Origin: JBFJKD01 sp041600415
GTDB taxonomy: Bacteria; Pseudomonadota; Gammaproteobacteria; Pseudomonadales; Porticoccaceae
Assembly (NCBI GenBank): GCA_041600415.1
Contig: JBFIKF010000003.1
Location: 310,001-374,000 of the forward strand
DNA: 64,000 nt
Direction of reading: 5' to 3'
In this document: piece by piece, positions 1 through 9,334 of the stretch
How positions within the stretch are numbered: the first letter of the stretch is position 1
How the letters are laid out: each line of letters starts with the position of its first letter
Translations under genes and position numbers: made by a program
Notes under the pieces: model-generated
Seen by the model: the letters and a program-made list of their open reading frames with translations, nothing else
Told to the model about the DNA's origin: nothing
Databases searched by the model: none

Positions 1-1
1 T

Positions 2-943
2 GTGAGTTACGGCTTGATTGCCCGGGAAATCGAACGGGTGGATTCCGGTTATCGCTCCATGATGAGTGTGCAGTCGAGTCTGGTGATGTACCCGATTTAC
101 ACCTATGGTACTGAACAACAGCGAGAAAAATATTTACCTCCCCTGGCAAGCGGCGAATGGGTCGGTTGTTTCGGACTGACCGAACCGGACCACGGCTCCG
201 ATCCCGGCGGCATGAAAACCCGGGCGCGCACTGTCACCGGCGGCTACCGCCTCACTGGCACCAAAATGTGGATCAGCAATTCGCCGATCGCCGATGTATT
301 TGTGGTCTGGGCAAAAACCGACGACGGTATTATTCGCGGCTTTGTCCTCGAAAAAGGTATGGACGGACTATCTGCGCCGAAAATTTCCGGCAAGCTGGCA
401 TTGCGCGCCTCCATTACCGGGGAAATCGTAATGGACGATGTGTTTGTCCCCGAGGAACAATTGCTGCCCAACGTGCAGGGCCTGGCGGGGCCCTTCGGCT
501 GCCTTAACAGCGCCCGACTGGGTATCTCCTTCGGCGCCTTGGGCGCTGCGGAAACCTGTTGGCGCACTGCGTTGCAATACACCCTGGATCGCCAGCAGTT
601 CGGCCGCCCGCTGGCGGCCAACCAGCTGATTCAGATGAAGCTGGCCAATATGCAAACCGATATCAATCTTGGTCTACTCGGCTCCCTCAGTGCCGCGCGT
701 TTGAAAGATCAGGGGCTGCTCGCCCCGGAATTAATTTCCATGATGAAACGCAACAATTGCGTCAAAGCGCTCGACATCGCCCGCCAGGCGCGGGATATGC
801 TCGGCGGCAATGGCATCTCGGACGAATACCCGGTGATGCGCCATATGCTCAACCTGGAAGTGGTCAACACCTACGAGGGCACCGCCGATATTCACGCGCT
901 GATCCTGGGGCGCGCACAGACTGGTATTCAGGCGTTTTTCTAA
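2..943 (+). CDS. gcdH: Glutaryl-CoA dehydrogenase, 5'-truncated by the window edge
   Basis: FAD acyl-CoA dehydrogenase that oxidises and decarboxylates glutaryl-CoA to crotonyl-CoA, the end step of lysine, tryptophan and pimeloyl-CoA/benzoyl-CoA breakdown. The 313 residues visible are the middle and C-terminal domains; family members run to about 390 residues, so roughly 80 N-terminal residues lie outside the window and the GTG at base 2 is not the true start. The FAD/substrate signature CFGLTEPDHGSDPGGM and the C-terminal catalytic segment NTYEGTADIHALILGRA (Glu at residue 292 of the fragment) are those of GcdH rather than a fatty acyl dehydrogenase. It converges on the GFA-family gene. It may serve the alicyclic cluster at 35.5-40 kb, an inference from pathway logic. 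Confidence 0.93.
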   Translation: MSYGLIAREIERVDSGYRSMMSVQSSLVMYPIYTYGTEQQREKYLPPLASGEWVGCFGLTEPDHGSDPGGMKTRARTVTGGYRLTGTKMWISNSPIADVFVVWAKTDDGIIRGFVLEKGMDGLSAPKISGKLALRASITGEIVMDDVFVPEEQLLPNVQGLAGPFGCLNSARLGISFGALGAAETCWRTALQYTLDRQQFGRPLAANQLIQMKLANMQTDINLGLLGSLSAARLKDQGLLAPELISMMKRNNCVKALDIARQARDMLGGNGISDEYPVMRHMLNLEVVNTYEGTADIHALILGRAQTGIQAFF

Positions 944-1013
944 CGTTGCGCACGGGTGTATCGCACCTGGATTTGCCACAACGTGGGGCGCGGGTTAACC
1001 AGCATACCCGAGG

Positions 1014-1454
1014 TCAAACCCGCTTGCGTCGACCCGCAAGCGCCCCCGGCGGATCGCCTTTATAGGTTGGCAGACCGGGATCCAGCGGTACCCAGGGCAG
1101 CGCCATCGCCACCCAACAATTGACCTCGGGCGCGAACTGCTCCGGTTTATCGAGGGTGGCGGCGAACACCAGGCGCATTTGCGGAATACGGGTAGTGCGC
1201 GCCAGTAACGTACTTCCGCAGTGCCCGCAAAATGCCCGGTGCACTCGGTTACCACTATCCCCTTCACAGGCATATTCGCGGTAATCACCCGTAACGATCA
1301 GCGCGTCTACCGGCACCGCCAGAGCCCCCACAAAAGCACCCCCCGTCGCCAGTCGACAGGCCCGACAATGGCAGTTGATGTGGCCGAAGGGCTCGGCAGT
1401 AACGTGATATCTGACCGCGCCGCACAGGCAGCCGCCGCTCGCGGGTAAATCCAT
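1014..1454 (-). CDS. GFA-family (CENP-V/GFA domain) zinc protein
   Basis: 146-residue protein of the glutathione-dependent formaldehyde-activating enzyme fold. The zinc-binding cysteines are visible as CLCGAVRY (Cys9, Cys11), CHCRACR and FCGHCGS, in the usual order and spacing, which covers almost the whole chain. The family binds zinc and sometimes adducts of glutathione, but most members have no proven reaction, so no substrate is assigned. The ATG at 1454 directly precedes the GGCLCG motif, as is normal. It lies downstream of the secreted protein gene on the same strand, with an 80-base gap. Confidence 0.85.
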   Translation of the reverse strand: MDLPASGGCLCGAVRYHVTAEPFGHINCHCRACRLATGGAFVGALAVPVDALIVTGDYREYACEGDSGNRVHRAFCGHCGSTLLARTTRIPQMRLVFAATLDKPEQFAPEVNCWVAMALPWVPLDPGLPTYKGDPPGALAGRRKRV

Positions 1455-1534
1455 GGGTAACCCTCCGTTAATCCACTATAACCCTGTCGCCCACCCAACC
1501 TATGGCGGCGACAACGGCGTTAAACGCTACATAT

Positions 1535-2431
1535 CTAAGGCCCCTCGCTAAACGTCGAGCTGATTCCAGTCGCACGCTTCTCCTGCTCCACTGCGTCCCG
1601 CACTACACCGGTTTTGACGAACAGGAAGTTTCTGTTGCCCCCATCGCAGGCGATGATGCGCGCCGCAAACAACTCGCACGCCGCCAGAGGCATTGCACCG
1701 GGATCGGGTGTAGCCCCTGCAACATTCATGCGTTGTTTGTCCCGTTTTAGAAACGTATACATAGTTTCAAAACGCGCACTAAAATCAGCGCCCCTGGCGG
1801 TCACATCGCGATAGATAAACTCAAACTTGCGGTAACTCAGGGTCACCGCCCCCAGACCGATCGCCAACATTTTTTCCAGATAGCGCCCATAGCTGTCCTG
1901 CAGATACTGCGCCAGGGCATTGGGGTTAGGACTGCCAGCGAATTGACTTAGATTCAGACGCTGCTCGGGATTCAGGGCATCCGCTGCCAGATGGCGATTG
2001 GCGCGATTGCCCACCAGTTGATAGTGTGCGGCCGGGCAGCGAATGCTATGGCCGTTGCGAGTGCATGCAGCAAGCGCACTGGACACCGGCATCGGCTGCG
2101 CCACTGGGTGGGAAGAATGGACCACTGCGTCGCGCGTCGCGCGCTGCACTTTGGTTGCCGTTATCGCAACTTCAGGCTCCGCCACCACAATCCCCAGACG
2201 GGCAGCAGGGCGTTTTAACAGCAGTGCCTGAGTCACCGCATCGTTGTTACGAAAATCAATGAACGGGGGTAAGTCATCGCCGCGACCCAGCGCGCGAATT
2301 TCGCAATAGATCTGCTCGTAATAGTTCTCTGCCATCACAAAACAGGAAGACCCGTACGCGCCGCTGTGCGCCAGCAACGCAACCATCGCAACGACGCGCC
2401 CCAATAGTATGTACCGACGCCGTTGCCCCAT
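1535..2431 (-). CDS. Secreted protein of unknown function
   Basis: 298-residue protein that I do not recognise as a named family. The ATG at 2431 is chosen because it gives a typical export signal (MGQRRRYILLGRVVAMVALL, then a small-residue stretch ending AYGSS); an upstream in-frame extension reads through the divergent esterase leader and looks spurious. The mature part has five cysteines and an acidic-aromatic section near the N-terminus (ENYYEQIYCEI), then a low-complexity middle and a conserved-looking segment QDSYGRYLEKMLAIGLGAVT around residues 187-206. It is probably periplasmic. It is divergent from the esterase gene at 2568. Confidence 0.7.
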   Translation of the reverse strand: MGQRRRYILLGRVVAMVALLAHSGAYGSSCFVMAENYYEQIYCEIRALGRGDDLPPFIDFRNNDAVTQALLLKRPAARLGIVVAEPEVAITATKVQRATRDAVVHSSHPVAQPMPVSSALAACTRNGHSIRCPAAHYQLVGNRANRHLAADALNPEQRLNLSQFAGSPNPNALAQYLQDSYGRYLEKMLAIGLGAVTLSYRKFEFIYRDVTARGADFSARFETMYTFLKRDKQRMNVAGATPDPGAMPLAACELFAARIIACDGGNRNFLFVKTGVVRDAVEQEKRATGISSTFSEGP

Positions 2432-2567
2432 GAAAATCTTTCTCCCGCGCAGTCCACCCACCTTACGGCATTCACCGATTGCACCTGTCAATTGCAGGCT
2501 GCGGTACTTTGTTGCACACTTCCGGCCACCAGTATTCCATAAAAATCCGCTCACAGGGGTAAGCTGT

Positions 2568-3467
2568 ATGGCCAGCGTTAGAAGCAAGATCGCCGCAGGA
2601 ATTACACGTCTAACACTGAAACGTAAACTGGGTGCCAGCGGCTCCATAGACGAAGAGCGCGCCACCCTGGAAAAAATGTCGAAATTAACGGCGCGGCGTA
2701 AGCCGGGCGCGGCCGCCCTGGTGGGCGGCGTCAAAGGGGAGTGGGCTGAGCCGGCCGTGCATAGTGCAAAGCGCACGATTCTGTATCTCCACGGTGGTGG
2801 GTACGTTATCGGGTCTCCCGCCAGCCATCGGGATATGGTGTCCGCGATTGCGGACGCGGCCCAGGCCCGCGCCCTGATACTCGATTACCGTCTCGGTCCG
2901 GAACACCCCTTTCCCGCGGCGGTAGACGATGCATTGGCGGCCTATCGGGGCCTGCTACAGGAAGGTTATGCGGCGCAAAGCCTGTTTATTGCTGGCGACT
3001 CCGCCGGGGGTGGACTGACCATCGCGACCCTGCTATCTATCAAACAGGCGGGGTTACCGCTACCCGCCGCGGGTGTCTGCCTGTCACCCTGGGTCGACCT
3101 GACCCTGGAAAGCGGTACCATGACCAGCAAGGCCGCTGACGATCCGCTCTTAACCTCGACTGCGCTGCGCTGGATGCGCGATCAGTATCTGGCCGGACAA
3201 GATCCCAGGGCGACCCTGGCGTCACCGCTGTTCGCCGATCTGTCCGGATTACCGCCGCTATTGATTCAGGTGGGTAGCGAAGAAGTGCTACTGGACGACA
3301 GCCGCAATCTGAACGAGCGGGCACAGGAGGCCGGAGTCGAAGTCACCCTGGAAGTGTGGGACGGCATGATGCATGTGTGGCATTTGATGGCGATGATGGT
3401 TCCCGAAGGCAAGCAGGCAATTCAGGCGATTGGCAAGTACATCGCTGCTCACAGCACGAAAAACTGA
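2568..3467 (+). CDS. HSL-family alpha/beta-hydrolase (esterase/lipase)
   Basis: 299-residue hydrolase of the hormone-sensitive lipase group (family IV esterases). The oxyanion motif HGGGYV is at His75-Gly78, the nucleophile motif GDSAGG has Ser145, the acid is probably Asp243 in LLDDS and the base His269 in MMHVW. It should hydrolyse short- to medium-chain acyl esters in the cytoplasm; the natural substrate cannot be read from sequence. The ATG at 2568 follows an AGGGGT ribosome site; a longer frame from 2409 overlaps the divergent gene and is unlikely. It converges on the MFS gene at 3498. Confidence 0.88.
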   Translation: MASVRSKIAAGITRLTLKRKLGASGSIDEERATLEKMSKLTARRKPGAAALVGGVKGEWAEPAVHSAKRTILYLHGGGYVIGSPASHRDMVSAIADAAQARALILDYRLGPEHPFPAAVDDALAAYRGLLQEGYAAQSLFIAGDSAGGGLTIATLLSIKQAGLPLPAAGVCLSPWVDLTLESGTMTSKAADDPLLTSTALRWMRDQYLAGQDPRATLASPLFADLSGLPPLLIQVGSEEVLLDDSRNLNERAQEAGVEVTLEVWDGMMHVWHLMAMMVPEGKQAIQAIGKYIAAHSTKN

Positions 3468-3497
3468 TCCGCGCGGCTCTATCGCCCGGAACAACGG

Positions 3498-4709
3498 CTA
3501 TTCCCGCGTGGCAAACTCCGATGTTTCCCACACGGGCCGATATGCCCACACCATGATAGCCGCTGCAGCGGCGCACCCACCCGCCACCAAAAAGGTCGCC
3601 GCGGCACCAAAATTGTCCCACAATAATCCGGCCAACACGCTGGCCACAATCAGCACCACACCGGTGCACAAGTTAAACACGCCAAAGGCGGTCCCACGCA
3701 GAGAGTTTGGCGCATGAGCGGCCACCAGCTGTGCCAGCAAACCCTGGGTCAATCCCATATGCACACCCCATAGCGCAGTCCCTGCAAACACCGCGAGAAC
3801 TGCCTGCGCGTTAGCCAGTACGAGATCGGCTGCAATCAAAATAACCAGTCCGGCCAACAATAAAGTCCGCTGATGACCGCGATCGGCGGCATGCCCCGCC
3901 GGATAGGCCGTCAGCGCGTAGGCGACATTCATCACGACGATGATCAACGGCACCAGACCGATGGTGAGGCCGACATCTACAGCGCGCAATACCAGAAATG
4001 CCTCGCTAAAGCGCGCCAGGCTGAACACGCTACCCAGCAATACTACCAACCACAGATTTCCGGGCAAGCGCCACAGCGCGCTCATATTCAGGCGCCCGTC
4101 GCGCCTGCCTACGGACTGTAGGGCTTGCGGTTCGCGCACTGCCGTCAACAGTGCAACGGCAATCAGTGCTGGTACCACTGCGACCCACATTACGGCGGTG
4201 ATATCGTCAGCCAGAAGCGCCATAAATACCAACGCCAGTAGCGGACCCAGAAACGCCCCCACGGAGTCCAGCGCCTGGCGCAAACCGTAGGCGGCACCAC
4301 GGGATGCGGCGGGCGTGATATCCGCAATCAGGGCGTCCCGCGGCGCGCCGCGAATGCCCTTGCCAATGCGGTCCACACAGCGCGCGGTAAACACCCAGCC
4401 AATCGCGGTGGCCAGGGGAAATAGCGGTTTGCTGAGTGCGGCCAGACCATAGCCGATAACCACTAACAGTTTGCGGCGGCGTATCAAGTCGCTGCAGGCC
4501 CCCGACAATACTTTGGTGATGGCGCCGGCACCTTCGGCAAAGCCCTCGATCAGGCCGATGGTAACCATGCTGGCGCCGAGTACCGTGCCCATAAACACCG
4601 GCAGCAGGCTGTGCACCAGTTCCGAGGACATGTCCATGAACAACGATACCAGCCCCAACGCCCACACACTTTTCGGCAATCCGAGCAGGGAGCGATACAT
4701 AGCGCCCAT
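3498..4709 (-). CDS. MFS transporter
   Basis: 403-residue integral membrane protein of the major facilitator superfamily with about twelve hydrophobic segments. The loop between segments 2 and 3 carries SDLIRRRKLL, a form of the MFS motif A, and a second conserved loop reads DRIGKGIRGAPRDALIAD, typical of a subgroup of inner membrane exporters sometimes found near metal or drug resistance genes. Substrate unknown. It lies 30 bases from the convergent esterase and 37 bases downstream of ppnN on the same strand, so it may be cotranscribed with ppnN. Confidence 0.85.
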   Translation of the reverse strand: MGAMYRSLLGLPKSVWALGLVSLFMDMSSELVHSLLPVFMGTVLGASMVTIGLIEGFAEGAGAITKVLSGACSDLIRRRKLLVVIGYGLAALSKPLFPLATAIGWVFTARCVDRIGKGIRGAPRDALIADITPAASRGAAYGLRQALDSVGAFLGPLLALVFMALLADDITAVMWVAVVPALIAVALLTAVREPQALQSVGRRDGRLNMSALWRLPGNLWLVVLLGSVFSLARFSEAFLVLRAVDVGLTIGLVPLIIVVMNVAYALTAYPAGHAADRGHQRTLLLAGLVILIAADLVLANAQAVLAVFAGTALWGVHMGLTQGLLAQLVAAHAPNSLRGTAFGVFNLCTGVVLIVASVLAGLLWDNFGAAATFLVAGGCAAAAAIMVWAYRPVWETSEFATRE

Positions 4710-4746
4710 TAAGTTTTTCTCGAAGATAACAACTGAATAAATTTAA

Positions 4747-6117
4747 CTACCGCATTATCTCGTAACAGGGCTGATACACCTTGCCGGGCAACTTCATGCG
4801 CTGTTGCGCGACAAACGAGGCCAGCAATTCGTCCATCGCCGTCATAATGTTGGCATCGCCGTGAATAGCAAAACGACCATGCTCCTCGATGGCGCGAATC
4901 CCTTCCTCTTTAACATTACCAGCCACGACGCCGGAAAACGCGCGGCGCAAATTGGCTGCCAGCAAATGGCTATCCTGATCTCGGGTCAGTGCCAGAGAAC
5001 GCATATTGTCGTGATTGGGAATAAACGGTACCTGGAACTGCTGATCAATTTGCAGCGACCAGTTAAAGTAATAGGCATCGCCGTGCTGCTGGCGATGGGC
5101 GCGCACCCGCTGTGTCCCGGCGTGTACTGCCCGGGCGACGGCCACCGCATCATCGACAATGATCTGGTAATAGTTTTGCGCTCCTGCCCCGAGGGTGGCG
5201 CCAATGAAATGATCAATCTGTTCGAAATACCCGCGGCTGGATGCTGGCCCGGTAAACACCAGCGGGAACGGCAAATTGGCATTAGCGGGGTGCAGTAGCG
5301 CGCCCAGAATATAAAGAATTTCTTCAGCGGTGCCGACACCACCCGGAAATACCACCACCGCATGCCCGAGGCGCACGAACGCTTCGAGACGTTTTTCGAT
5401 GTCGGGCATGATAATCAGGTCGTTAACAATCGGGTTGGGGGATTCGGCTGCGATTATTCCAGGTTCGGAGATACCCAGGTAACGACCGGTGCTGATGCGC
5501 TGTTTGGCATGGCCGATGGTGGCGCCTTTCATCGGGCCTTTCATGGCCCCCGGACCACAACCGGTACAGATATCCAGCCCCCGCAGGCCCATTTCGTAAC
5601 CAACCTGCTTGGAGTAATCGTACTCCTCGCGACTGATCGAATGTCCGCCCCAACACACTGCCAGACCGGGATTGTCCAACGGGCGCATGGCGTTGGCGTT
5701 GCGCAGAATATGGAACACGGCGTTGGTAATGCCGTCGGATGTGGACAGATCAAAGCGCGGGTCTTCGTCAATTTCAACGCCGACGTAAAGTAAATCGCGC
5801 AGCACGGCGAATAAATGCTCGGAAATACCGCGAATCATTTCGCCGTCGACAAACGCCTCGGCGGGCGCCCCGCTTACTGCTAACTGTAGACCCCGCTCTT
5901 CCTGCAACACCTCAATTTCGAAGGTGGCATAACGCTCCAGGAGCTCCTTGCCATCGTCCAGCGCGCTGCCACAGTTGAGTACCGCCAGCGCACAATTGCG
6001 AAACAGATTGTAGAGCCCGCCCTGACTGGTATCGAGTAATTTGCTCACTTCCGCACGGGACAGCACGTCCAGTTTTCCCTGGGGTGAGATCAGTGCGTCA
6101 CAAACGGGATACGACAT
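4747..6117 (-). CDS. ppnN: Pyrimidine/purine nucleotide 5'-monophosphate nucleosidase
   Basis: 456-residue LOG-family protein, the same length as E. coli PpnN (YgdH). The family cleaves nucleoside 5'-monophosphates to free base and ribose 5-phosphate and is activated by (p)ppGpp in E. coli. The Rossmann core carries the signature VFPGGVGTAEE (phosphate/ribose binding) and an upstream CTGCGPGAMKGPMKGA loop. The N-terminal region of about 150 residues and the C-terminal tail both match the long PpnN architecture rather than short LOG proteins. The ATG at 6117 begins MSYPVCDALISPQGKLDVLS, typical of the family. Confidence 0.92.
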   Translation of the reverse strand: MSYPVCDALISPQGKLDVLSRAEVSKLLDTSQGGLYNLFRNCALAVLNCGSALDDGKELLERYATFEIEVLQEERGLQLAVSGAPAEAFVDGEMIRGISEHLFAVLRDLLYVGVEIDEDPRFDLSTSDGITNAVFHILRNANAMRPLDNPGLAVCWGGHSISREEYDYSKQVGYEMGLRGLDICTGCGPGAMKGPMKGATIGHAKQRISTGRYLGISEPGIIAAESPNPIVNDLIIMPDIEKRLEAFVRLGHAVVVFPGGVGTAEEILYILGALLHPANANLPFPLVFTGPASSRGYFEQIDHFIGATLGAGAQNYYQIIVDDAVAVARAVHAGTQRVRAHRQQHGDAYYFNWSLQIDQQFQVPFIPNHDNMRSLALTRDQDSHLLAANLRRAFSGVVAGNVKEEGIRAIEEHGRFAIHGDANIMTAMDELLASFVAQQRMKLPGKVYQPCYEIMR

Positions 6118-6229
6118 ATTCTCTATCCTGATAGTACAGTTTTTGGTGAACTCGCGGGCGCAATTAATATCGGCTCATACAGACAGGATCGGGACTTTTC
6201 CACCGCCCTTGTCCTCGCGGAAAAAATGA

Positions 6230-6409
6230 TCAGGCCAGGGTTACTTTTTCGACGCCACAGCGCTCACAGCGGTGCACGGTTACCAATTTTCCACGCCGCA
6301 CATCGAATTGCTGATCCTTAACAATTTTCCAGCGATGAAAACCGTGTCGGCACAGACCGGTATTTTTATCCTGAGCTCGCCTCTGGCGAAAAGGCAAAAT
6401 ATCACCCAT
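6230..6409 (-). CDS. Small CxxC (zinc-ribbon-like) protein, 59 residues
   Basis: A short gene between ppnN and the diguanylate cyclase, read ATG at 6409 to TGA at 6230. The product begins MGDILPFRQRRAQDKNTGLC and ends with CERCGVEKVTLA. Cysteines at 20, 48 and 51 and a histidine at 22 or 25 could make a single zinc site (CxH...CxxC). It is basic and has tryptophan and arginine residues compatible with nucleic acid binding. I recall similar tiny proteins in marine gammaproteobacteria but know of no function. Confidence 0.65.
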   Translation of the reverse strand: MGDILPFRQRRAQDKNTGLCRHGFHRWKIVKDQQFDVRRGKLVTVHRCERCGVEKVTLA

Positions 6410-6592
6410 GGCAATCGTGCTCCCCGAAATTTACGCAATTGACCGCGCTACACTTTCCTTGGTATTTCGCGAGTTATTCACACAGCGCCCCGAACAACCA
6501 CGCCCGCCGCTGTGCACAGAGGCGGCGCATTTGCCCCCAACCGCCAAAAAAAGCGATACTGGCTGACCTTGGACATTATTTAGGGCACCAAA

Positions 6593-7813
6593 TTGCAGCC
6601 ACTACATCGCGGGCTGGCATTGATATTATGCCTGTTGTTCGCCCTGGTTTTATACTGGCAGACCTCAAATTTGAGCGCCAACCAACTCGCACTGCTGCAG
6701 CAGATGCCATACATACTCCTGGCGCTCGGGGGAATACTCGCGCTGCTTGCCAATCAGGCCCGCGAAACTGCTCTGAGCATCAATCTGCTGCTAGCGTACT
6801 GGGTGATTCAAGCCTACCTGCAAACCAGCATTGAAAAGGAACCCGCCCGACAAATTTTTGTCACGCTTTCCCTCGTCCTTCCGCTGCTGCTTATGACACT
6901 ACATGCCCTTCCCGAGCTCGGCCTGCGTCACCCGCTGAGCCTGTTCGGCATTGCCCTCGGGCCCCTGTTGGTGCTGGTGACAGGGCGATTAATCGAGTGG
7001 CAATCGGCATGGTTTGCGCAACAGACCATGGAGTTTAGCGCCAGCCATTTTTTTGCGTTAAAACTGTCTTCCACCGCTGGCTGGTTGTATGTGGTGGCGT
7101 TTGCCGGTGGACTGATCGCAGTAGCCACCCGCGACGGCAGTACCGAGGTCAGCCTGCTGGGCTGCTCCCTGTTACTGTTTACTACGTTTGCCTGGTTTCA
7201 TCTGCCGCAGCTGTCCGCAACCCTGTTTTCGAGCATTGGACTACTGTTGCTGGTCAATCAGGTCTACACCCTGCTGAATCTGGCCTACCGCGATGAACTA
7301 ACTGCGCTGCAAAATCGTAGAGCGCTGCAACGCGCCGCCAAATCCGTGGCGCCAATTTATTCAATAGCCATGATCGATATCGACCATTTTAAGAAAATTA
7401 ACGATACCCATGGCCACGATCTGGGGGATCAGGTGCTAAAAATAGTTGCCGCAATCCTGGCCCGGGTAAAATCTGGAGGGCGCGCCTATCGCTATGGCGG
7501 GGAAGAATTCTGCCTGTTGTTTAACGGCAAAAGCAGCGACGAAGTCGCCGCTGAGCTGGAAACATTGCGCACCGATATTCACAACTATGAAATGGTGATT
7601 CGCGACCACAATTTGCGCCCTCGCCAGCAAAAGGCCGGTCAGCGAAAACGCGGCGCGACGCGAAAGAGCAACCGGGTGCGCGTGTCGGTCAGCATCGGTC
7701 TGGCGGACAACCTGCAACGGGAGGACAATTTTCAGGCGGTGATGGACGCCGCAGACAAGGCCTTATACCGGGCGAAGAATGGCGGCCGCAACCAATTGCA
7801 GATCGCAGCCTGA
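6593..7813 (+). CDS. Membrane diguanylate cyclase (GGDEF protein)
   Basis: 406-residue protein that should make cyclic di-GMP from two GTP. The N-terminal 230 residues hold about six to seven hydrophobic segments and no recognisable sensor motif; the C-terminal GGDEF domain starts near DELTALQNRRAL, has the metal site IDIDHFKKINDTHGHDLGDQ and an active GGEEF at residues 302-306. The RxxD inhibitory site that would sit five residues upstream is absent (KSGG). A basic insert of about 25 residues, including QQKAGQRKRGATRKSNR, interrupts the domain before VSVSIGLA. The start is a TTG preceded by AGGG, and is less certain than the rest. Confidence 0.88.
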   Translation: MQPLHRGLALILCLLFALVLYWQTSNLSANQLALLQQMPYILLALGGILALLANQARETALSINLLLAYWVIQAYLQTSIEKEPARQIFVTLSLVLPLLLMTLHALPELGLRHPLSLFGIALGPLLVLVTGRLIEWQSAWFAQQTMEFSASHFFALKLSSTAGWLYVVAFAGGLIAVATRDGSTEVSLLGCSLLLFTTFAWFHLPQLSATLFSSIGLLLLVNQVYTLLNLAYRDELTALQNRRALQRAAKSVAPIYSIAMIDIDHFKKINDTHGHDLGDQVLKIVAAILARVKSGGRAYRYGGEEFCLLFNGKSSDEVAAELETLRTDIHNYEMVIRDHNLRPRQQKAGQRKRGATRKSNRVRVSVSIGLADNLQREDNFQAVMDAADKALYRAKNGGRNQLQIAA

Positions 7814-8049
7814 CAAATCCCTCACATCGCCCTGTGTACAGGCAATCGGCGCTGCGTTGACTGATGGAGTTACATTGATTCGCCACGGCGTTTCAGGTTT
7901 TAATGACGCCCCACGCCGCCGGGACTGGACGTTCGGATAGCGACAATGTGTTTCGGCAATGCCCGGCGCATAGCACGATACGCCAGCCGGGAACACTGGG
8001 TCGCACCGGCCCCACCCGCCCAGCACTTAGCTTAACAGAGGAGTATGTC

Positions 8050-9228
8050 ATGGCCGAAGCGTATATTGTGGGCGCGCTGCGCACTGCCACCGGAAAAAAA
8101 GGGGGCCGTCTGAGCGCCATTCATCCCATTGATCTGGGGGCCATGGTCATCGACGGATTGGTCGATCAGGTCGGCATCGAACCACAGGCAGTCGACGATG
8201 TAATATTTGGCTGCGTCTCGCAGAACAGTGCTCAGGCTGGCAACATTGCTCGCAATGTGGCGCTGTCATCGAAACTGGGTGAAAGCGTGCCCGGGGTCAC
8301 CATCGATCGCCAGTGTGGGTCTGCCCAGCAGGCAATTCATTTCGCCGCACAGGCGGTAATGTCCGGGACCCAGGACGTGGTGATCGCCGGCGGCGTCGAG
8401 TCCATGAGCACGGTGCCCATGTTTTCCAACGTGCTGGACGGCCTCGACAAGGGGCGCGGCAAACCGAAAGGACAGCGCCTGGAAGAGCGTTACCCGGGGA
8501 TCGAATTCAGCCAGTTTAGTGGCGCCGAGTTGCTGGCAAAAAAATATAACCTGACCCGGGAAGAACTCGATCAGTTTGGTTACCAAAGCCACATCAAAGC
8601 AGCGGCAGCTACCAAATCTAATAAATTTCGCCAGGAAATTCTGCCCATTGAATTAACCCTGCCCGATGGCTCGGCGTTTATCCACGATGAAGATGAAGGC
8701 ATTCGCGGTAACGCGACCATCGAGGCCATGCGCGGTTTGCAGCCTCTCGCTGAAGGTGGCGTCGTCACCCCCGGCAGCGCGAGCCAGATCAGCGACGGTG
8801 CGGCGGCAGTAATGATTGCCAATGAACAGGCGGTAAAAAAATACGGACTCAAACCCCGGGCCCGTATTCACGGTCTGGCTGTGGTCGGCTCTGATCCGGT
8901 GATTATGCTCGAAGGCCCGATACCCGCCACCCTGAAAGTGCTGGAACGTACCGGTCTGACCATTGACGATATCGATCTGTACGAAGTGAACGAAGCGTTT
9001 GGCCCCGTGCCCCTGTCATGGGCCAAGGCGGTGGGCGCCGATATGAACAAGCTCAATGTCAACGGCGGCGCCCAGGCCAACGGCCACCCTCTCGGATGCA
9101 CCGGTGCAAAGCTGATGACCACCTTGTTGAACGAGCTGGAACGACGCAAATTGCGCTACGGCTTGCTCGCTATCTGCGAGGGCGGCGGCACCGCCAATGC
9201 GACCATTATTGAGCGTCTCGACAGCTAA
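8050..9228 (+). CDS. Acetyl-CoA C-acyltransferase (thiolase)
   Basis: 392-residue thiolase that cleaves 3-ketoacyl-CoA with CoA (or condenses two acyl-CoAs). The acylated cysteine is Cys89 in DRQCGSAQQ, the base His346 is in ANGHPLGCTGAKL, and the second cysteine Cys376 is in AICEGGGTAN; the residue after it is Glu where many degradative thiolases have Ile or Gly. NEAF is present. The ATG at 8050 follows AGAGGAG by eight bases; an in-frame extension to 7903 lacks similarity. Likely a beta-oxidation enzyme; it could close the pimeloyl-CoA route of the alicyclic cluster, but it is not adjacent to it. Confidence 0.92.
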   Translation: MAEAYIVGALRTATGKKGGRLSAIHPIDLGAMVIDGLVDQVGIEPQAVDDVIFGCVSQNSAQAGNIARNVALSSKLGESVPGVTIDRQCGSAQQAIHFAAQAVMSGTQDVVIAGGVESMSTVPMFSNVLDGLDKGRGKPKGQRLEERYPGIEFSQFSGAELLAKKYNLTREELDQFGYQSHIKAAAATKSNKFRQEILPIELTLPDGSAFIHDEDEGIRGNATIEAMRGLQPLAEGGVVTPGSASQISDGAAAVMIANEQAVKKYGLKPRARIHGLAVVGSDPVIMLEGPIPATLKVLERTGLTIDDIDLYEVNEAFGPVPLSWAKAVGADMNKLNVNGGAQANGHPLGCTGAKLMTTLLNELERRKLRYGLLAICEGGGTANATIIERLDS

Positions 9229-9334
9229 TATCAGCCAGCGGGCAGACGGGAATCCGGCACACATAGCTGACTGAATCGCGCTGTAAATTGAGCGGTGAAT
9301 TTAGTGTGCGCCGTGCACTGGCGCTCCTGGCGCG

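Noticed and set aside
2026..2262. Long plus-strand frames over the secreted protein gene, and similar ones over clpB, purL and leuA
   Set aside because: They lie opposite well-supported genes and carry composition typical of antisense frames in GC-rich DNA.
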